Origin: Molanna angustata
Taxonomy: Eukaryota > Arthropoda > Insecta > Trichoptera > Molannidae
Assembly (NCBI GenBank): GCA_963576475.1
Contig: OY754979.1
Coordinates: 34,819,778 to 34,883,777, forward strand
Direction of reading: 5' to 3'
Length of the DNA stretch: 64,000 nucleotides
Shown: piece after piece, positions 37,675 to 47,052 of the stretch
Layout of the letters: each line of letters begins with the position of its first letter
Numbering within the stretch: position 1 is the first letter of the stretch
The notes under the pieces: generated by a model
Told to the model about the DNA's origin: nothing
What the model saw: only the letters and a program-made list of their open reading frames with translations
The model's database searches: none
Translations under genes and position numbers: made by a program

Positions 37675-37807
37675 CCTTGCTTATAATGAACAAGGTTGTA
37701 ACGAAGATCAACTTTATTGTATGTGCAGGATGGGAAGGATGTCGGCTGTGGTCTGCAAATAGGACTCCCCCCGGCATTCGCCTTATGATAAGGAAACCAC
37801 AGAAACC
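37675..37807 (-). promoter_or_regulatory. TRE2 conserved 3' UTR RNA module, distal half (rest at 41721-41749)
   Basis: CCTTG (37675)/CAAGG (37691) is the terminal hairpin. CCCCCCG (37767-37773) and ATAAGG (37788-37793) pair with CGGAGGG (41727-41733, one mismatch) and CCTTAT (41721-41726) on the other side of the insertion. The last hairpin is GGCC (41737)/GGCC (41746). The 14-base spacing inside the stem equals that of TRE3 and TRE4. Confidence 0.7.
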
Positions 37808-37882
37808 TAATAATTAAACACAGAAACCACAGAAACCTAATAATAAACAAAAATAATTCAATTAGAAAGCACTTTAAATAAC

Positions 37883-38353
37883 ATGGAGCAGTTCTCCAGA
37901 AGGGATAATTTAGAAATTTTTGGCATACCTGAAAATAAAAGTGAATCACCAGTTGACATTATGAAGAGCATCGCCAAATGTTTAAAAACTAATCTAAATG
38001 ATGATGACATAATTTATGCCTCGAGGATACCTGCAAAAAATAATTTTCCAAAACCACTAATAGTTAAATTAAAAAACAACAACCTAAAGAACACGATCAT
38101 ATCATCCATTCGGAAAAACAAAGGCCTTCGAACAGGAGATATTGGACTGTCTGGCGAGCCTAGACAAATATATATCAATGATCACCTGACTCCAAGAAAT
38201 AAATTACTATTAAGAAAAACACGAGAAGCCACTAAAGAAAAATCTTTTTTGTATGTCTGGACACGAAATTGTCGGATATGGGTTCGAAAAAACAACACTT
38301 CTCCTGCGCTGCTCATACAAACCGAAGAGGACATCACCAAGAAAATTATATGA
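37883..38353 (+). CDS. CR1/Jockey-like ORF1 protein, N-terminally truncated
   Basis: 156 codons from an ATG. QFSRRDNLEIFGIPENKSES near the start is the RRM-like core found in ORF1 proteins of L1/CR1/L2-type retrotransposons. A basic C-terminal region follows, with KSFLYVWTRNCRIWVRKN. The usual N-terminal coiled coil is missing because the element is 5'-truncated, so the frame begins inside the domain. Known role of the family: RNA binding and chaperoning within the retrotransposition particle. Confidence 0.75.
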   Translation: MEQFSRRDNLEIFGIPENKSESPVDIMKSIAKCLKTNLNDDDIIYASRIPAKNNFPKPLIVKLKNNNLKNTIISSIRKNKGLRTGDIGLSGEPRQIYINDHLTPRNKLLLRKTREATKEKSFLYVWTRNCRIWVRKNNTSPALLIQTEEDITKKII

Positions 38354-38576
38354 CTTTCCACAATCTCATCCTTCCCAACCCCTATTCACACCAAATCCTA
38401 TCCTCCCAATTCACCAAACACCCAAAAAATATCTTTATTATCTTCATCATAATACTCTTAACTTATACTCACGTTACTGATTTTACTGATATATACGTAG
38501 ATACCTACCTCTCAAAACTTTCATACATACTGCTAAATTATTTCACCAAGTCATATTTCACTGTTAAGAACATAAA

Positions 38577-41447
38577 ATGATTTCGATACTTTACCAAAAC
38601 TGTAGAGGCTTGCGTACTAAATGTAACACTTTTTACCAAAATATTCTGCTTAATGACATATACAATATAATTGGCATAACCGAAACATGGCTACCTGATT
38701 CCATTTCAGATAGTGAACTTTTACCTGTCAACAAGTATGACGTTTTTCGCAAAAATAGATCATACAATCTTTCCAACAAAACTATGGGTGGTGGCGTGAT
38801 GCTTATACTGGAAAAAGACTTCCATGCATGTGCACATGAACACAATTATGATATAGAATGCATCTGGGTCTCCATACCTAAATCTACTCTTGCCTACAAT
38901 GTATCTTTACATGTTGTCTGTGTATATTTACCTAGAGGAAAAAACTACTCATCGGCGGTGAGTAACTTTTTTGATTTATTGAAACACATAAATGAAATGT
39001 ACCGTGAAGATAAAATTTTAATCTTGGGTGATTTTAATATGCCAAATATTCAGTGGGTATCTAACCATTACTCTAACACTTTAACACCACATATTACAAA
39101 TACTGATCCCAACGTTTTAATTCTGATTGATACTATGTCATACCTGAATCTAAACCAATATAATTACATACTTAATTCGAATCAACGTATTCTGGATCTA
39201 GTACTATGTAACATAGAATGTAAAATTTCTCGTTGTGACTCCCCACTCGTAGAAGAGGATTTACATCACCCCACTCTTCATATTGACATACCAACTCAGC
39301 AAATGATAATGCTACCAGCTGGCATCAGAGAAATAATTCTTTACAAAAAAGCTAATTATGATATAATTAATATGCATCTCTCGGAAGTTAATTGGAATCA
39401 CCTCGAACGTCATGACGATATTAACATTGCAGTCGACGAATTCTATTATAAATTACGCACTATTATAAGACAACATATCCCTCGTAAATTAATAAACCTT
39501 TCAAATTACCCCACATGGTACAGCCCTGCACTAATCAAAGTTATCAAAGAAAAACATAAGTATCACAACAAATGGAAACGTTTCCACAACCCATGCGACT
39601 ATTCGTCATTTTCTCTACTTCGAACCCGTCAAAAATCACTTCAACGTCACTGCTTTACCAAGTATATACAAGTAATCGAAAATAATATTCAAATCAACCC
39701 GAAAAACTTTTTCACATATATTAAAAATAAAACAAAATCGCACAATATTCCACAAACTATGTATTATCGTAATATCACATGCCATGGCAATGAGGAAATC
39801 TGTTCACTTTTCTCCGATTACTTTAAATCTGTTTTCATAGACTCATCAAAAACTCACAGCAATCTCCACTCACATAATAATCTTTCTACTCAGTTGTTTT
39901 CTAATAACATTGGACATATTCGAATCACTCAGTCTGAAGCAAATAAATACTTGAAACAAATTGATAAAAACAAAGGATCCGGAAGTGACGAGATTAGTCC
40001 ATACTTTGTATTTCAATGTGCTGACCAATTAAGTATACCAATTTCAATTATTTTTAATAAATCAATGAAGGATGGCAAATTTCCAACAATATTCAAAGAA
40101 GCCCTTATAACACCCATTCATAAATCAAAATCAAAAAATGACATCGAAAATTATCGCCCCATATCTATATTATCTGTATTTAGTAAAATATTTGAAAAAA
40201 TTGTACTTGATCAAATCTACCCAACGATTTCTCCATACATTAGTAATCACCAACATGGATTTTTAAAAAAACGCTCAGTTCTTTCAAATCTACTTGACTT
40301 CACGGAATATGTCTCACAAAAAATGAACAACCACTTACAAGTCGATACTATTTATACAGATTTTTCAAAGGCGTTTGATCGGGTCGACCACAATATACTC
40401 ATTCATAAGCTCTATAGTGTAGGCATTCACGGTGACCTTCTCCGATGGTTTGACTCATACATAAGAAACAGGCAACAGGCGGTGGTTTTAGGGAGCTGTA
40501 AATCTAATTTCACTTATATTCCGTCGGGTGTACCCCAGGGTTCACATCTAGGACCTATTCTTTTCAATATTTATATATATGATATTCAATTTTGCTTCCA
40601 ATCCTCATATTTTTCAGGGTTCGCTGACGACTTGAAAATTTACAGAACTATTAACAACATAAACGACTGTTTCGATTTGCAAAATGATATCAATAGGCTA
40701 AGTACATTTTGTTGTGATAATAAACTTGACATCAACGTGTCCAAGTGCGCCCTTTTAACTTTTTCCCGCAAGAAAACGCTAATATCATATGATTATTCAA
40801 TTAATGGTTCTGCATTAAAAAAAGTCGACAGCATAAGGGATTTAGGAGTAACATTGGATTCTAAATTGATGTACGATAAACATATTGAATCAATAACCTC
40901 CAAAGCCTACCGAATGCTGGGTTTTATCATCCGCACCGGAAAACAATTCAACAACATGTACACTTTAATAACACTTTATCTTTCATATATTCGCCCTCAT
41001 CTAGAATTTTGTACACCAATTTGGAACCCGCACTATAAAATCCACAGCAACCGTATTGAAAACATCCAGAAAACTTTTTTTAAATATTTAGAGAGACGAC
41101 TATTCATAGAACATACTAATTATAAATTATCTACAGAATTCTTCAAATTAAACACATTGCAAGACAGAAGGACCTTATTCGATCAACTGTTACTGTATAA
41201 AATATGCAACAACCTTATTGACTCCTCCGATTTACTAAGCACTATATCACTCCATGTACCAAACAGGCACACCCGTTCGAAAAATTTATTTCATCTACCT
41301 ATTTGCCATACTAATTACAGATATCACTCGACTATTTACAGAATTCAACGTGACAATAATCTAAAATTTAAACACACTGACATTTTCCATGACTCCATAG
41401 AAACTTACCGTAAACAAATAAAGATATTTTTCAACCCAGTTCCCTAA
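38577..41447 (+). CDS. CR1/Jockey-group ORF2: AP-type endonuclease and reverse transcriptase
   Basis: 956 codons, uninterrupted, starting at an ATG. The N-terminal endonuclease has ILYQNCRGLRTK, ITETWLPDS and LILGDFNMPNIQW. The reverse transcriptase has ENYRPISILSVFSKIFEKIV, QHGFLKKRSVLSNLLDF, YTDFSKAFDRVDHNILIHKL, PSGVPQGSHLGPILFNIYIY (about residue 650) and the catalytic GFADDLKIY (about 682). There is no RNase H or C-terminal zinc motif of R1 type. The protein nicks target DNA and copies its RNA by target-primed reverse transcription. The open frame suggests a recent insertion. The exact clade (CR1, Daphne or Jockey) needs a tree. Confidence 0.92.
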   Translation: MISILYQNCRGLRTKCNTFYQNILLNDIYNIIGITETWLPDSISDSELLPVNKYDVFRKNRSYNLSNKTMGGGVMLILEKDFHACAHEHNYDIECIWVSIPKSTLAYNVSLHVVCVYLPRGKNYSSAVSNFFDLLKHINEMYREDKILILGDFNMPNIQWVSNHYSNTLTPHITNTDPNVLILIDTMSYLNLNQYNYILNSNQRILDLVLCNIECKISRCDSPLVEEDLHHPTLHIDIPTQQMIMLPAGIREIILYKKANYDIINMHLSEVNWNHLERHDDINIAVDEFYYKLRTIIRQHIPRKLINLSNYPTWYSPALIKVIKEKHKYHNKWKRFHNPCDYSSFSLLRTRQKSLQRHCFTKYIQVIENNIQINPKNFFTYIKNKTKSHNIPQTMYYRNITCHGNEEICSLFSDYFKSVFIDSSKTHSNLHSHNNLSTQLFSNNIGHIRITQSEANKYLKQIDKNKGSGSDEISPYFVFQCADQLSIPISIIFNKSMKDGKFPTIFKEALITPIHKSKSKNDIENYRPISILSVFSKIFEKIVLDQIYPTISPYISNHQHGFLKKRSVLSNLLDFTEYVSQKMNNHLQVDTIYTDFSKAFDRVDHNILIHKLYSVGIHGDLLRWFDSYIRNRQQAVVLGSCKSNFTYIPSGVPQGSHLGPILFNIYIYDIQFCFQSSYFSGFADDLKIYRTINNINDCFDLQNDINRLSTFCCDNKLDINVSKCALLTFSRKKTLISYDYSINGSALKKVDSIRDLGVTLDSKLMYDKHIESITSKAYRMLGFIIRTGKQFNNMYTLITLYLSYIRPHLEFCTPIWNPHYKIHSNRIENIQKTFFKYLERRLFIEHTNYKLSTEFFKLNTLQDRRTLFDQLLLYKICNNLIDSSDLLSTISLHVPNRHTRSKNLFHLPICHTNYRYHSTIYRIQRDNNLKFKHTDIFHDSIETYRKQIKIFFNPVP

Positions 41448-41857
41448 TTCCTTCAAACAAGCTCTATCCTTCACTCCAATAATCCCTCCTTTTCCCCATT
41501 TTATTTTCATTATGTATTGTATTTTTTTTATTATCAATTGTTTTTTTTTCTTCTCTTATAATTGTTATTCTTTTACCTGCTGCTCAGCATACTAGTTTAT
41601 TTGTAATTCATTAATTTAAATAGAAGAAAACAATATTGGCTTGTAATAATTTTAAAAGCACCAAATGTAACGAAACAATTAACAAAGCTGTAGTTTTCTG
41701 AAATAAAATAAATAAATAAACCTTATCGGAGGGAACGGCCATGCAGGCCTTCCGTAGTATAGTTATTTACTCGGCATTATGTTATCAAGAATTATAAATG
41801 CATTAAAAATTACTGAATTACACAGAATGATTATATTAAGAAAGAAAAGAAAAATGA

Positions 41858-43434
41858 TTATTGAGTGTCTATTCTGCCCGTTGATTCATTCTCCAGCCTG
41901 ATGTGGTTCCAGATCTTACTCATCAGTTCGATTACAGGCTTCCGAGCTTTCTCGCACATAAATACTTTGTGAAGGTCGAGTAGCGAGATTCCTTCTCTCG
42001 TGCATATGCGTGCAATCCTATGCCTATCTCTGCTGAATCTAGGGCAGTCCAGCAGTAGGTGGGGAACAGTCTGCGATGTAACGTCGTCGCACGGACAGGC
42101 TTCGTCGTCTCGCAACCTAAATCTTTTAAGGTACTGGCGGAATGATCCGTGTCCCGTGAAGAATTGCGCCATGATGAAATTTATGCCTTCTGACTTCCTG
42201 TATTTTGAAGCATCTATCGGCTTTTTGAAGAACAGTTTGGTTGTTGCTCCTGTTGCGGATTGCTCAAAAGTCTTTTGCCACGCTTCCATAGTTCCGCGTC
42301 TGATTACTTTTTTAGGTGAGCGGAAAGCAGTCGTAAACGGGTGCGGTCTTCATGCAGGTTGCCGCTCTTGCCAATTCATCCGCACGCTCGTTGCCTTTTA
42401 TGTCTGTATGGCCCCTAATCCATAGTACCTTAACGCCTCTACCTTCTTCCTTCAAGAGTCGAAGAGTGCTCTGGATCTCCGCGACTAATGGATTCACAGA
42501 GCACACGTCCGCGATACTGCTAACTCCAGACATACAATCGGTGAGTATTCCCAGTTTTGACCATCTGTTTTTTGGTTTTTTCTTTATCCAGAGGAGCGCC
42601 TCTTTTATGGCAAAGAGCTCCGCTTGGAATACTGAGCAGTAGTCTGCCAATTTGAACTTGCGACCCGGTAATTCCCTGACTCCTTCATATGGGACAAAGG
42701 CCGCCCCCACTTTGTCGTTCAATAGACTACCGTCTGTGTAGATCCTTAGTTCGTTCCTATCCGGAGCTGGTGGGTCTCTCTCTATAAGATCAGTATCGTA
42801 TTTGGGTATGGTTGCTGGATGTGGAAGGCTGTAGAACTCCTTGACGCCTTGATACTTCCTGTCGCTAGGCAGCTCGTCAGTGATTCCCTCTGTTTTAACC
42901 CTTCTTAGTTTGATGACTTCCTCAATTTGGAGATCCAGGGGTATAAAACCAGATAATACCTGTGCGGAGGTGAGTGATGTGGTGCGGTATCCCTTACAAG
43001 CTCTTATGGCGAAGGTTCTTTGAACTCTGTCAAGTTTCCTTTTGTTCCCTTTCCTTTTGGCTGCTCCACCCCATATCGACGCGGCATACGTTATGAGGGG
43101 TACGATGGCTCCTTTATATAGCGTTTCTAGTACCGCATGTGAAGCTCCCCAGGTGGGCTTGGCTGCTCTTATCAACTTATTTGTGAGATCCGATGCCTTC
43201 TTGCAGGTTTCGTCTATGTGCGTAGACCAGTTCAGGTTTTTGTCGATGTAAACGCCCAGTATCTTGAAGTGGTTAACTGGTATTAACTGTTTTCCGTTCA
43301 TCGATATTGTGGGATTGCAAACCTTGCGCTTGGTCAAGATCATAAGATGCGTCTTTTCTTCGGAGAATTTGTGTGTTCCATTGAAGAATTTTGATGGTTT
43401 TTGCAGCTGGTAAATTTGTGTTTGTAGAAGCCAT
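41858..43434 (-). pseudogene. TRE2 ORF2 remnant: endonuclease start fused to late RT, RNase H
   Basis: The ATG at 43432-43434 opens an endonuclease start (MASTNTN, then IKILQWNTQ). At about 43366-43372 it jumps to the post-catalytic RT segment FSEEKTHLMILTK in another frame, so about 700 residues (most endonuclease and the RT palm) are missing compared with TRE3. The RNase H region is kept (IYTDGSLLNDKVGAAFV, FQAELFAIKEAL, WIRGHTDIKGNERADELA). A one-base shift at about 42300 (FPLT then stop) breaks the link to the C-terminal part (41858-42289). That part has the CPCDDVTSQTVPHLLLDC zinc-like motif. Confidence 0.88.
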
Positions 43435-43435
43435 T

Positions 43436-44623
43436 TTAAAAGTCTATCCTTTCCAGAGTACGCTGCAGTATCCAGGAACGATAAGGACAATTCTTGTCGT
43501 TAGCCCTGTGTTTGGTGGTCTCAGTACTGCCTTTGGCCATTTTGACGCAGTTCCAGCAGCGGGTTTCTTCGGGTTTGTCCTTTTTGGTGCATAGTATGGA
43601 TTTGTGGTCCCCTGCGCAGTGTAAGCAGCGATTCTTTGTTTCAGTGCACCTGACCGAAGAGTGACTATATCCCATACACTTAAAACACTGCATTATGGGG
43701 CAGCTATCCTCGACGCGCACCCTCTGGAAGCCAACATTAACGCGTTCCTGCTGCAGCATGATAGAGCGCACCTCGTTCTTGACGACGAGGATGACGTTCC
43801 TCAGCCTGTTGCTCTTTCTGTTTTCTGTTATTCTATGCAGTCTAATTGCGTCCTTGTCGTTGCCGGCAGCCTCCAGTATAGCGTCGTTCTGTTGGAGGAT
43901 CATATCGATTATTTCAGTGTCCTGGGTCTCCTTTTCGACGCCCTTTAAAATGACTGAAGGCTTTAGACGCCTTCCCTCACTGGCGACCAGGTTACCTTTT
44001 GTCAGTTTCGGGAGTGCTGTTCGGATGGTGTCGGCATCTGTGTGAGTAGGGCATTTGATGATAACTTTATTGTCTTTTCCAGCGATCATGGCACTCACGC
44101 CCACTTTTAGTTCAGCTGGCTTGACGTTTTGCCTCAATGTGGCCTTGATATCGGAAGTCGTTTGTATCTTGTCTGTGGCACTGACTATGACCGCATGTGA
44201 CGGTACACTGGAAGCCGCGACTGATGCAAAATTGAGGGTCGGTTGAGAGACTCCCGCGGTTGCGTTGGCTGTCTTCTGGAGCAGAGAGATTTTTTCCTTA
44301 AGAAACGATGTTTCACGTTGATGCACCTTTTTAGTGAGTACTGCAGCCATATCTATTATTTCGGTAAATATTTCCATGAGACTTTCACGGGTCTCGCGTG
44401 TGATGTTCCCCTTCAGAGGGTCCACTAAGCGCTGTCCCCTGGTGGACAGATTAATTACTTCGAGAGACAGTTCACTAATATTTTTCTCCGGATCTGGTGA
44501 GTCTAATAGCTCAGTGTCCGCAGAGCTCGGCACGAGGGGAGGAAAGTCCTCCAGGTGATCCTCAGTCAGACGTTGTGAGTTGGGCAGCTGGGCGTCTGGG
44601 CCAGACTCCAGAGAGGGAGTCAT
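43436..44623 (-). CDS. TRE2 ORF1: Gag-like zinc-knuckle protein
   Basis: 395 codons from the ATG at 44621-44623. Open frame extends upstream without ATG and has a stop at 44717-44719, so this start is preferred; it also gives a length close to TRE3 and TRE4 ORF1. The C-terminus has three zinc-binding motifs: CFKCMGYSHSSVRC (serine in place of the usual glycine), CLHCAGDHKSILC and a CWNC...H...C motif. It ends CPYRSWILQRTLERIDF. Known: R1-clade ORF1 proteins bind element RNA and, in TRAS/SART, localise to telomeres. The stop and the ORF2 ATG are one base apart (TAAAATG), suggesting coupled translation. Confidence 0.85.
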   Translation of the reverse strand: MTPSLESGPDAQLPNSQRLTEDHLEDFPPLVPSSADTELLDSPDPEKNISELSLEVINLSTRGQRLVDPLKGNITRETRESLMEIFTEIIDMAAVLTKKVHQRETSFLKEKISLLQKTANATAGVSQPTLNFASVAASSVPSHAVIVSATDKIQTTSDIKATLRQNVKPAELKVGVSAMIAGKDNKVIIKCPTHTDADTIRTALPKLTKGNLVASEGRRLKPSVILKGVEKETQDTEIIDMILQQNDAILEAAGNDKDAIRLHRITENRKSNRLRNVILVVKNEVRSIMLQQERVNVGFQRVRVEDSCPIMQCFKCMGYSHSSVRCTETKNRCLHCAGDHKSILCTKKDKPEETRCWNCVKMAKGSTETTKHRANDKNCPYRSWILQRTLERIDF

Positions 44624-45508
44624 ATTCGGTGGCGTTTTCGGTGTTTCCTTTCCCCCTTCTTGGGTTCCCCGATGTAGTGACGGTACTGGCTTCAATGTTT
44701 CAGCTGGGCGCAGAGATTATTTCTGTTTAGCGGGCTGCGATGCTTTTAGTTGCTTTGCTTTAGGTGGCTGTGTCGTCTTCTTTATGGCCTGACGCAGCCT
44801 TGGGGCCGCTTCTGTAGTGATCAGCTCCTGATTGCTGTTGTGCCTCAGAGTTGACGGCGGTGACCTAGGAGTTCTTACAGATCGTCTGAAGGCTTCGCCG
44901 TCCCCAGTTGGTGTGCGCGCCTCCAAGCCGCTGACGTGACAGGAAGAAAGAAGAAAGATACGCGATGTCCCAGTCGTGAGATCACAGGTTCATATAGATT
45001 AGAGTATAGAACAGAGTTGCTTAATACAACGGATGAGAGAAATAAGAACTGTAAAATTAAACTTAACCTACCTACGATTAATACAAAAAGAAGAAAATAA
45101 CTTAAATTAATGTTATAAGTAAGTAAGAACTAGAATAATAATAATTATCATACCACTTGTACAAAAAGAAGAAAAAGGAAATATCTTAAATTAAGTGCTT
45201 AAAATAGTTGATTTACAAAGATTACTTAAATTTAAACCTTAGTAGCTAAATAAAATTAATAAAAGTAATTAATAAATAAATAACTTAGTAAAAAATTGGT
45301 AGAGATAGATTAAAAATAAGTACCTTAAATTTAAAAATTAAGTAAATAAGAAATAAATAAATATGTAAATTAGTAAATATATCTTATAAAAAAAAAATAT
45401 CTTAATAAGTTAAGTAAGTAAGTTATAAATAAATGTAATTAATAGATAAATAGCTTAATAGTTAAAATGTGTAATAATAAACTTAAAATAAAAAAAAAAA
45501 AAAAAAAA
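44624..45508 (-). other. TRE2 5' UTR with A/T-rich low-complexity DNA and poly(T) tract
   Basis: 45000-45490 is built of TAAGTAAG/AATAAATAA-type low-complexity sequence. A T-run in the sense strand (plus-strand A18) lies at 45491-45508, next to the first monomer. No ATG-initiated ORF of note. Confidence 0.6.
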
Positions 45509-46060
45509 CTTCGATACATTGGCGATTCTTTACAGTTTTTGACACGAGAGTAGCAAAACATGCAAATCAAATAGCCGTTAACACTCGCGCGAGATAGATT
45601 TTTAATTTTTTTTTTTCGGGAAAAAGTGAGTAATTAACGTCTGAAAATTTCTCATACAATGTTGATCCGCGCCATCTTGAATTTAAAAAAAAAAAACTTC
45701 AATATCTTGGTGATGCCTAAGTGTTTTTTACGCACAATTGCAAAACAGGTAATTCAGTAGCCGTTTACTCGCACGAGTGTTAGTTTTTTATAAAATTATG
45801 CAAGGAACAGTGAATAATTATTGTTTAAAAATTCCCCATACAAAATAAATAAACGCCATTTTGAATTTTTAGAAACTTCAATATTCTGGCGATTATTAGA
45901 GTTTTTTACGCAGAAAAGTTATAAAACAGGTAAAACTCACTGCCGTTTACACGCACAATTGTTGTTTTTTCAAAGATATAAAGAAATTAGTGAGTTATTA
46001 TCGTCTGAAAAGTTCCCCATACAAGTTTGTTCAAATGTCACCGTGAGAATCTTAAAATGT
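45509..46060 (-). repeat. TRE2 5' tandem monomers, about 185 bp, 3 diverged copies
   Basis: Copies begin at CTTCGATACATTGGCGATT (45509), CTTCAATATCTTGGTGAT (45697) and CTTCAATATTCTGGCGAT (45876). Each continues with a TTTTTTACGC, AAAACAGGTAA, AGCCGTTTAC, CGCAC, GTGAGT and CCCCATACAA series, and the first two end in CGCCAT(C/T)TTGAATTT. Spacing is 188 and 179 bp. They occupy the same place as the 452-bp and 741-bp monomers in TRE3 and TRE4. Confidence 0.75.
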
Positions 46061-46232
46061 CCACCACGTCCACAGTTTACAAGAAAACAATCCACAAACA
46101 CTTATGCACGTAGATCGAACACTTGTGTACACGATTGTGTAAGTTTCAGCAGCGTAACTGTTAAAATTCCGGAGAAAACGATTTTTGAAAATTGAGCGGC
46201 GACGACGCGTGTGCAATTTGCAAACGTCAGTT
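46061..46232 (-). other. TRE2 5' terminal unique segment
   Basis: Less AT-rich sequence between the monomers and the TTAGG array, containing ACGTAGATCGAACACTTG and GCGGCGACGACGCG. It is probably the true 5' end of the element. Confidence 0.5.
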
Positions 46233-46656
46233 GGTTAGGTTTGGTTAGGTTAGGTTAGGTTAGGTTAGGTTAGGTTAGGTTAGGTTAGGTTAGGTTAGGT
46301 TAGGTTAGGTTAGGTTAGGTTAGGTTAGGTTAGGTTAGGTTAGTTTAGGTTAGGTTAGGTTAGTTTAGGTTAGGTTAGGTTAGGTTAGGTTAGGTTAGGT
46401 TAGGTTAGGTTAGGTTAGGTTAGGTTAGGTTAGGTTAGGTTAGGTTAGGTTAGGTTAGGTTAGGTTAGGTTAGGTTAGGTTAGGTTAGGTTAGGTTAGGT
46501 TAGGTTAGGTTAGGTTAGGTTAGGTTAGGTTAGGTTAGGTTAGGTTAGGTTAGGTTAGGTTAGGTTAGGTTAGGTTAGGTTAGGTTAGGTTAGGTTAGGT
46601 TAGGTTAGGTTAGGTTAGGTTAGGTTAGGTTAGGTTAGGTTAGGTTAGGTTAGGTT
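46233..46656 (+). repeat. Telomeric (TTAGG)n array 2
   Basis: About 85 units with a few variants (GTTTAGG) near the left end. Confidence 0.98.
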
Positions 46657-46684
46657 GTTTGGAGTTGGGAGTATCTGAGGTTCT

Positions 46685-46945
46685 ACCTTGCAAGTTACAC
46701 ACAAGGTGTTAGTCTACTTTGGTTTTGGTTATTGAGCCTTGCTTATCGCGGACAAGGTCTCCTGTCCTTTCGGGTGTTCTATAATTTGTGTTTTATTTGA
46801 TATTATTGTGTATGTGATCAGTGTGTGTGTGTTATGTCGGGATAGGCAGGATGGCGGCTGCGGCCTGATTTGGGACTCTCCCCGCATTTGCTTGATTGAT
46901 AGGGAAACCGCAGAAACCCTATCGGGGAGACTGGCCGCATCGGCC
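46685..46945 (-). promoter_or_regulatory. TRE3 conserved 3' UTR RNA module
   Basis: Terminal hairpin CCTTG (46737)/CAAGG (46753), plus an extra similar one ACCTTG (46685)/CAAGGT (46702). The two-part stem is TCTCCCCG (46877-46884)/CGGGGAGA (46923-46930) and ATAGGG (46899-46904)/CCCTAT (46917-46922). The last hairpin is GGCCG (46933)/CGGCC (46941). Sequence differs from TRE4 at paired positions while pairing is kept. Confidence 0.75.
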
Positions 46946-47052
46946 TTCCGTGACGTAGTGACGTCCGGCATTTTTGTATTGTTAGTGTTTGTGTGTAGTC
47001 TTTTCGTGAACCTGAAAAGTGTGAGAAAGTGTTCATATTGCATGTTGGCGTG

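Larger units (their letters stand above)
37808..41720 (+). mobile_element. CR1/Jockey-group non-LTR retrotransposon inserted in TRE2
   Basis: Plus-strand element with a 5'-shortened ORF1, a complete ORF2 and a 3' terminus of AAATAAA-type repeats (41700-41720). It is inserted inside the structured 3' UTR of TRE2. At its left border a 31-bp piece (ACAGAAACCACAGAAACCTA) is tandemly duplicated, which blurs the target duplication. It is the only element in the telomeric domain in the opposite orientation. Confidence 0.85.
37646..46232 (-). mobile_element. TRE2: telomere-targeted non-LTR retrotransposon, interrupted and internally deleted
   Basis: The A-tail (T run 37645-37660) and 3' UTR (37661-37807) are followed by a foreign plus-strand element (about 37808-41720). 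The 3' UTR then resumes at CCTTATCGG (41721), exactly completing the hairpin begun at ATAAGG (37788). Then come a damaged ORF2 (41858-43434), an intact ORF1 (43436-44623), a long AT-rich 5' UTR and three diverged monomers (45509 to about 46060), ending at the next TTAGG array. The two halves are assigned to one element because stems and ORF homology join across the insertion. Confidence 0.85.
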
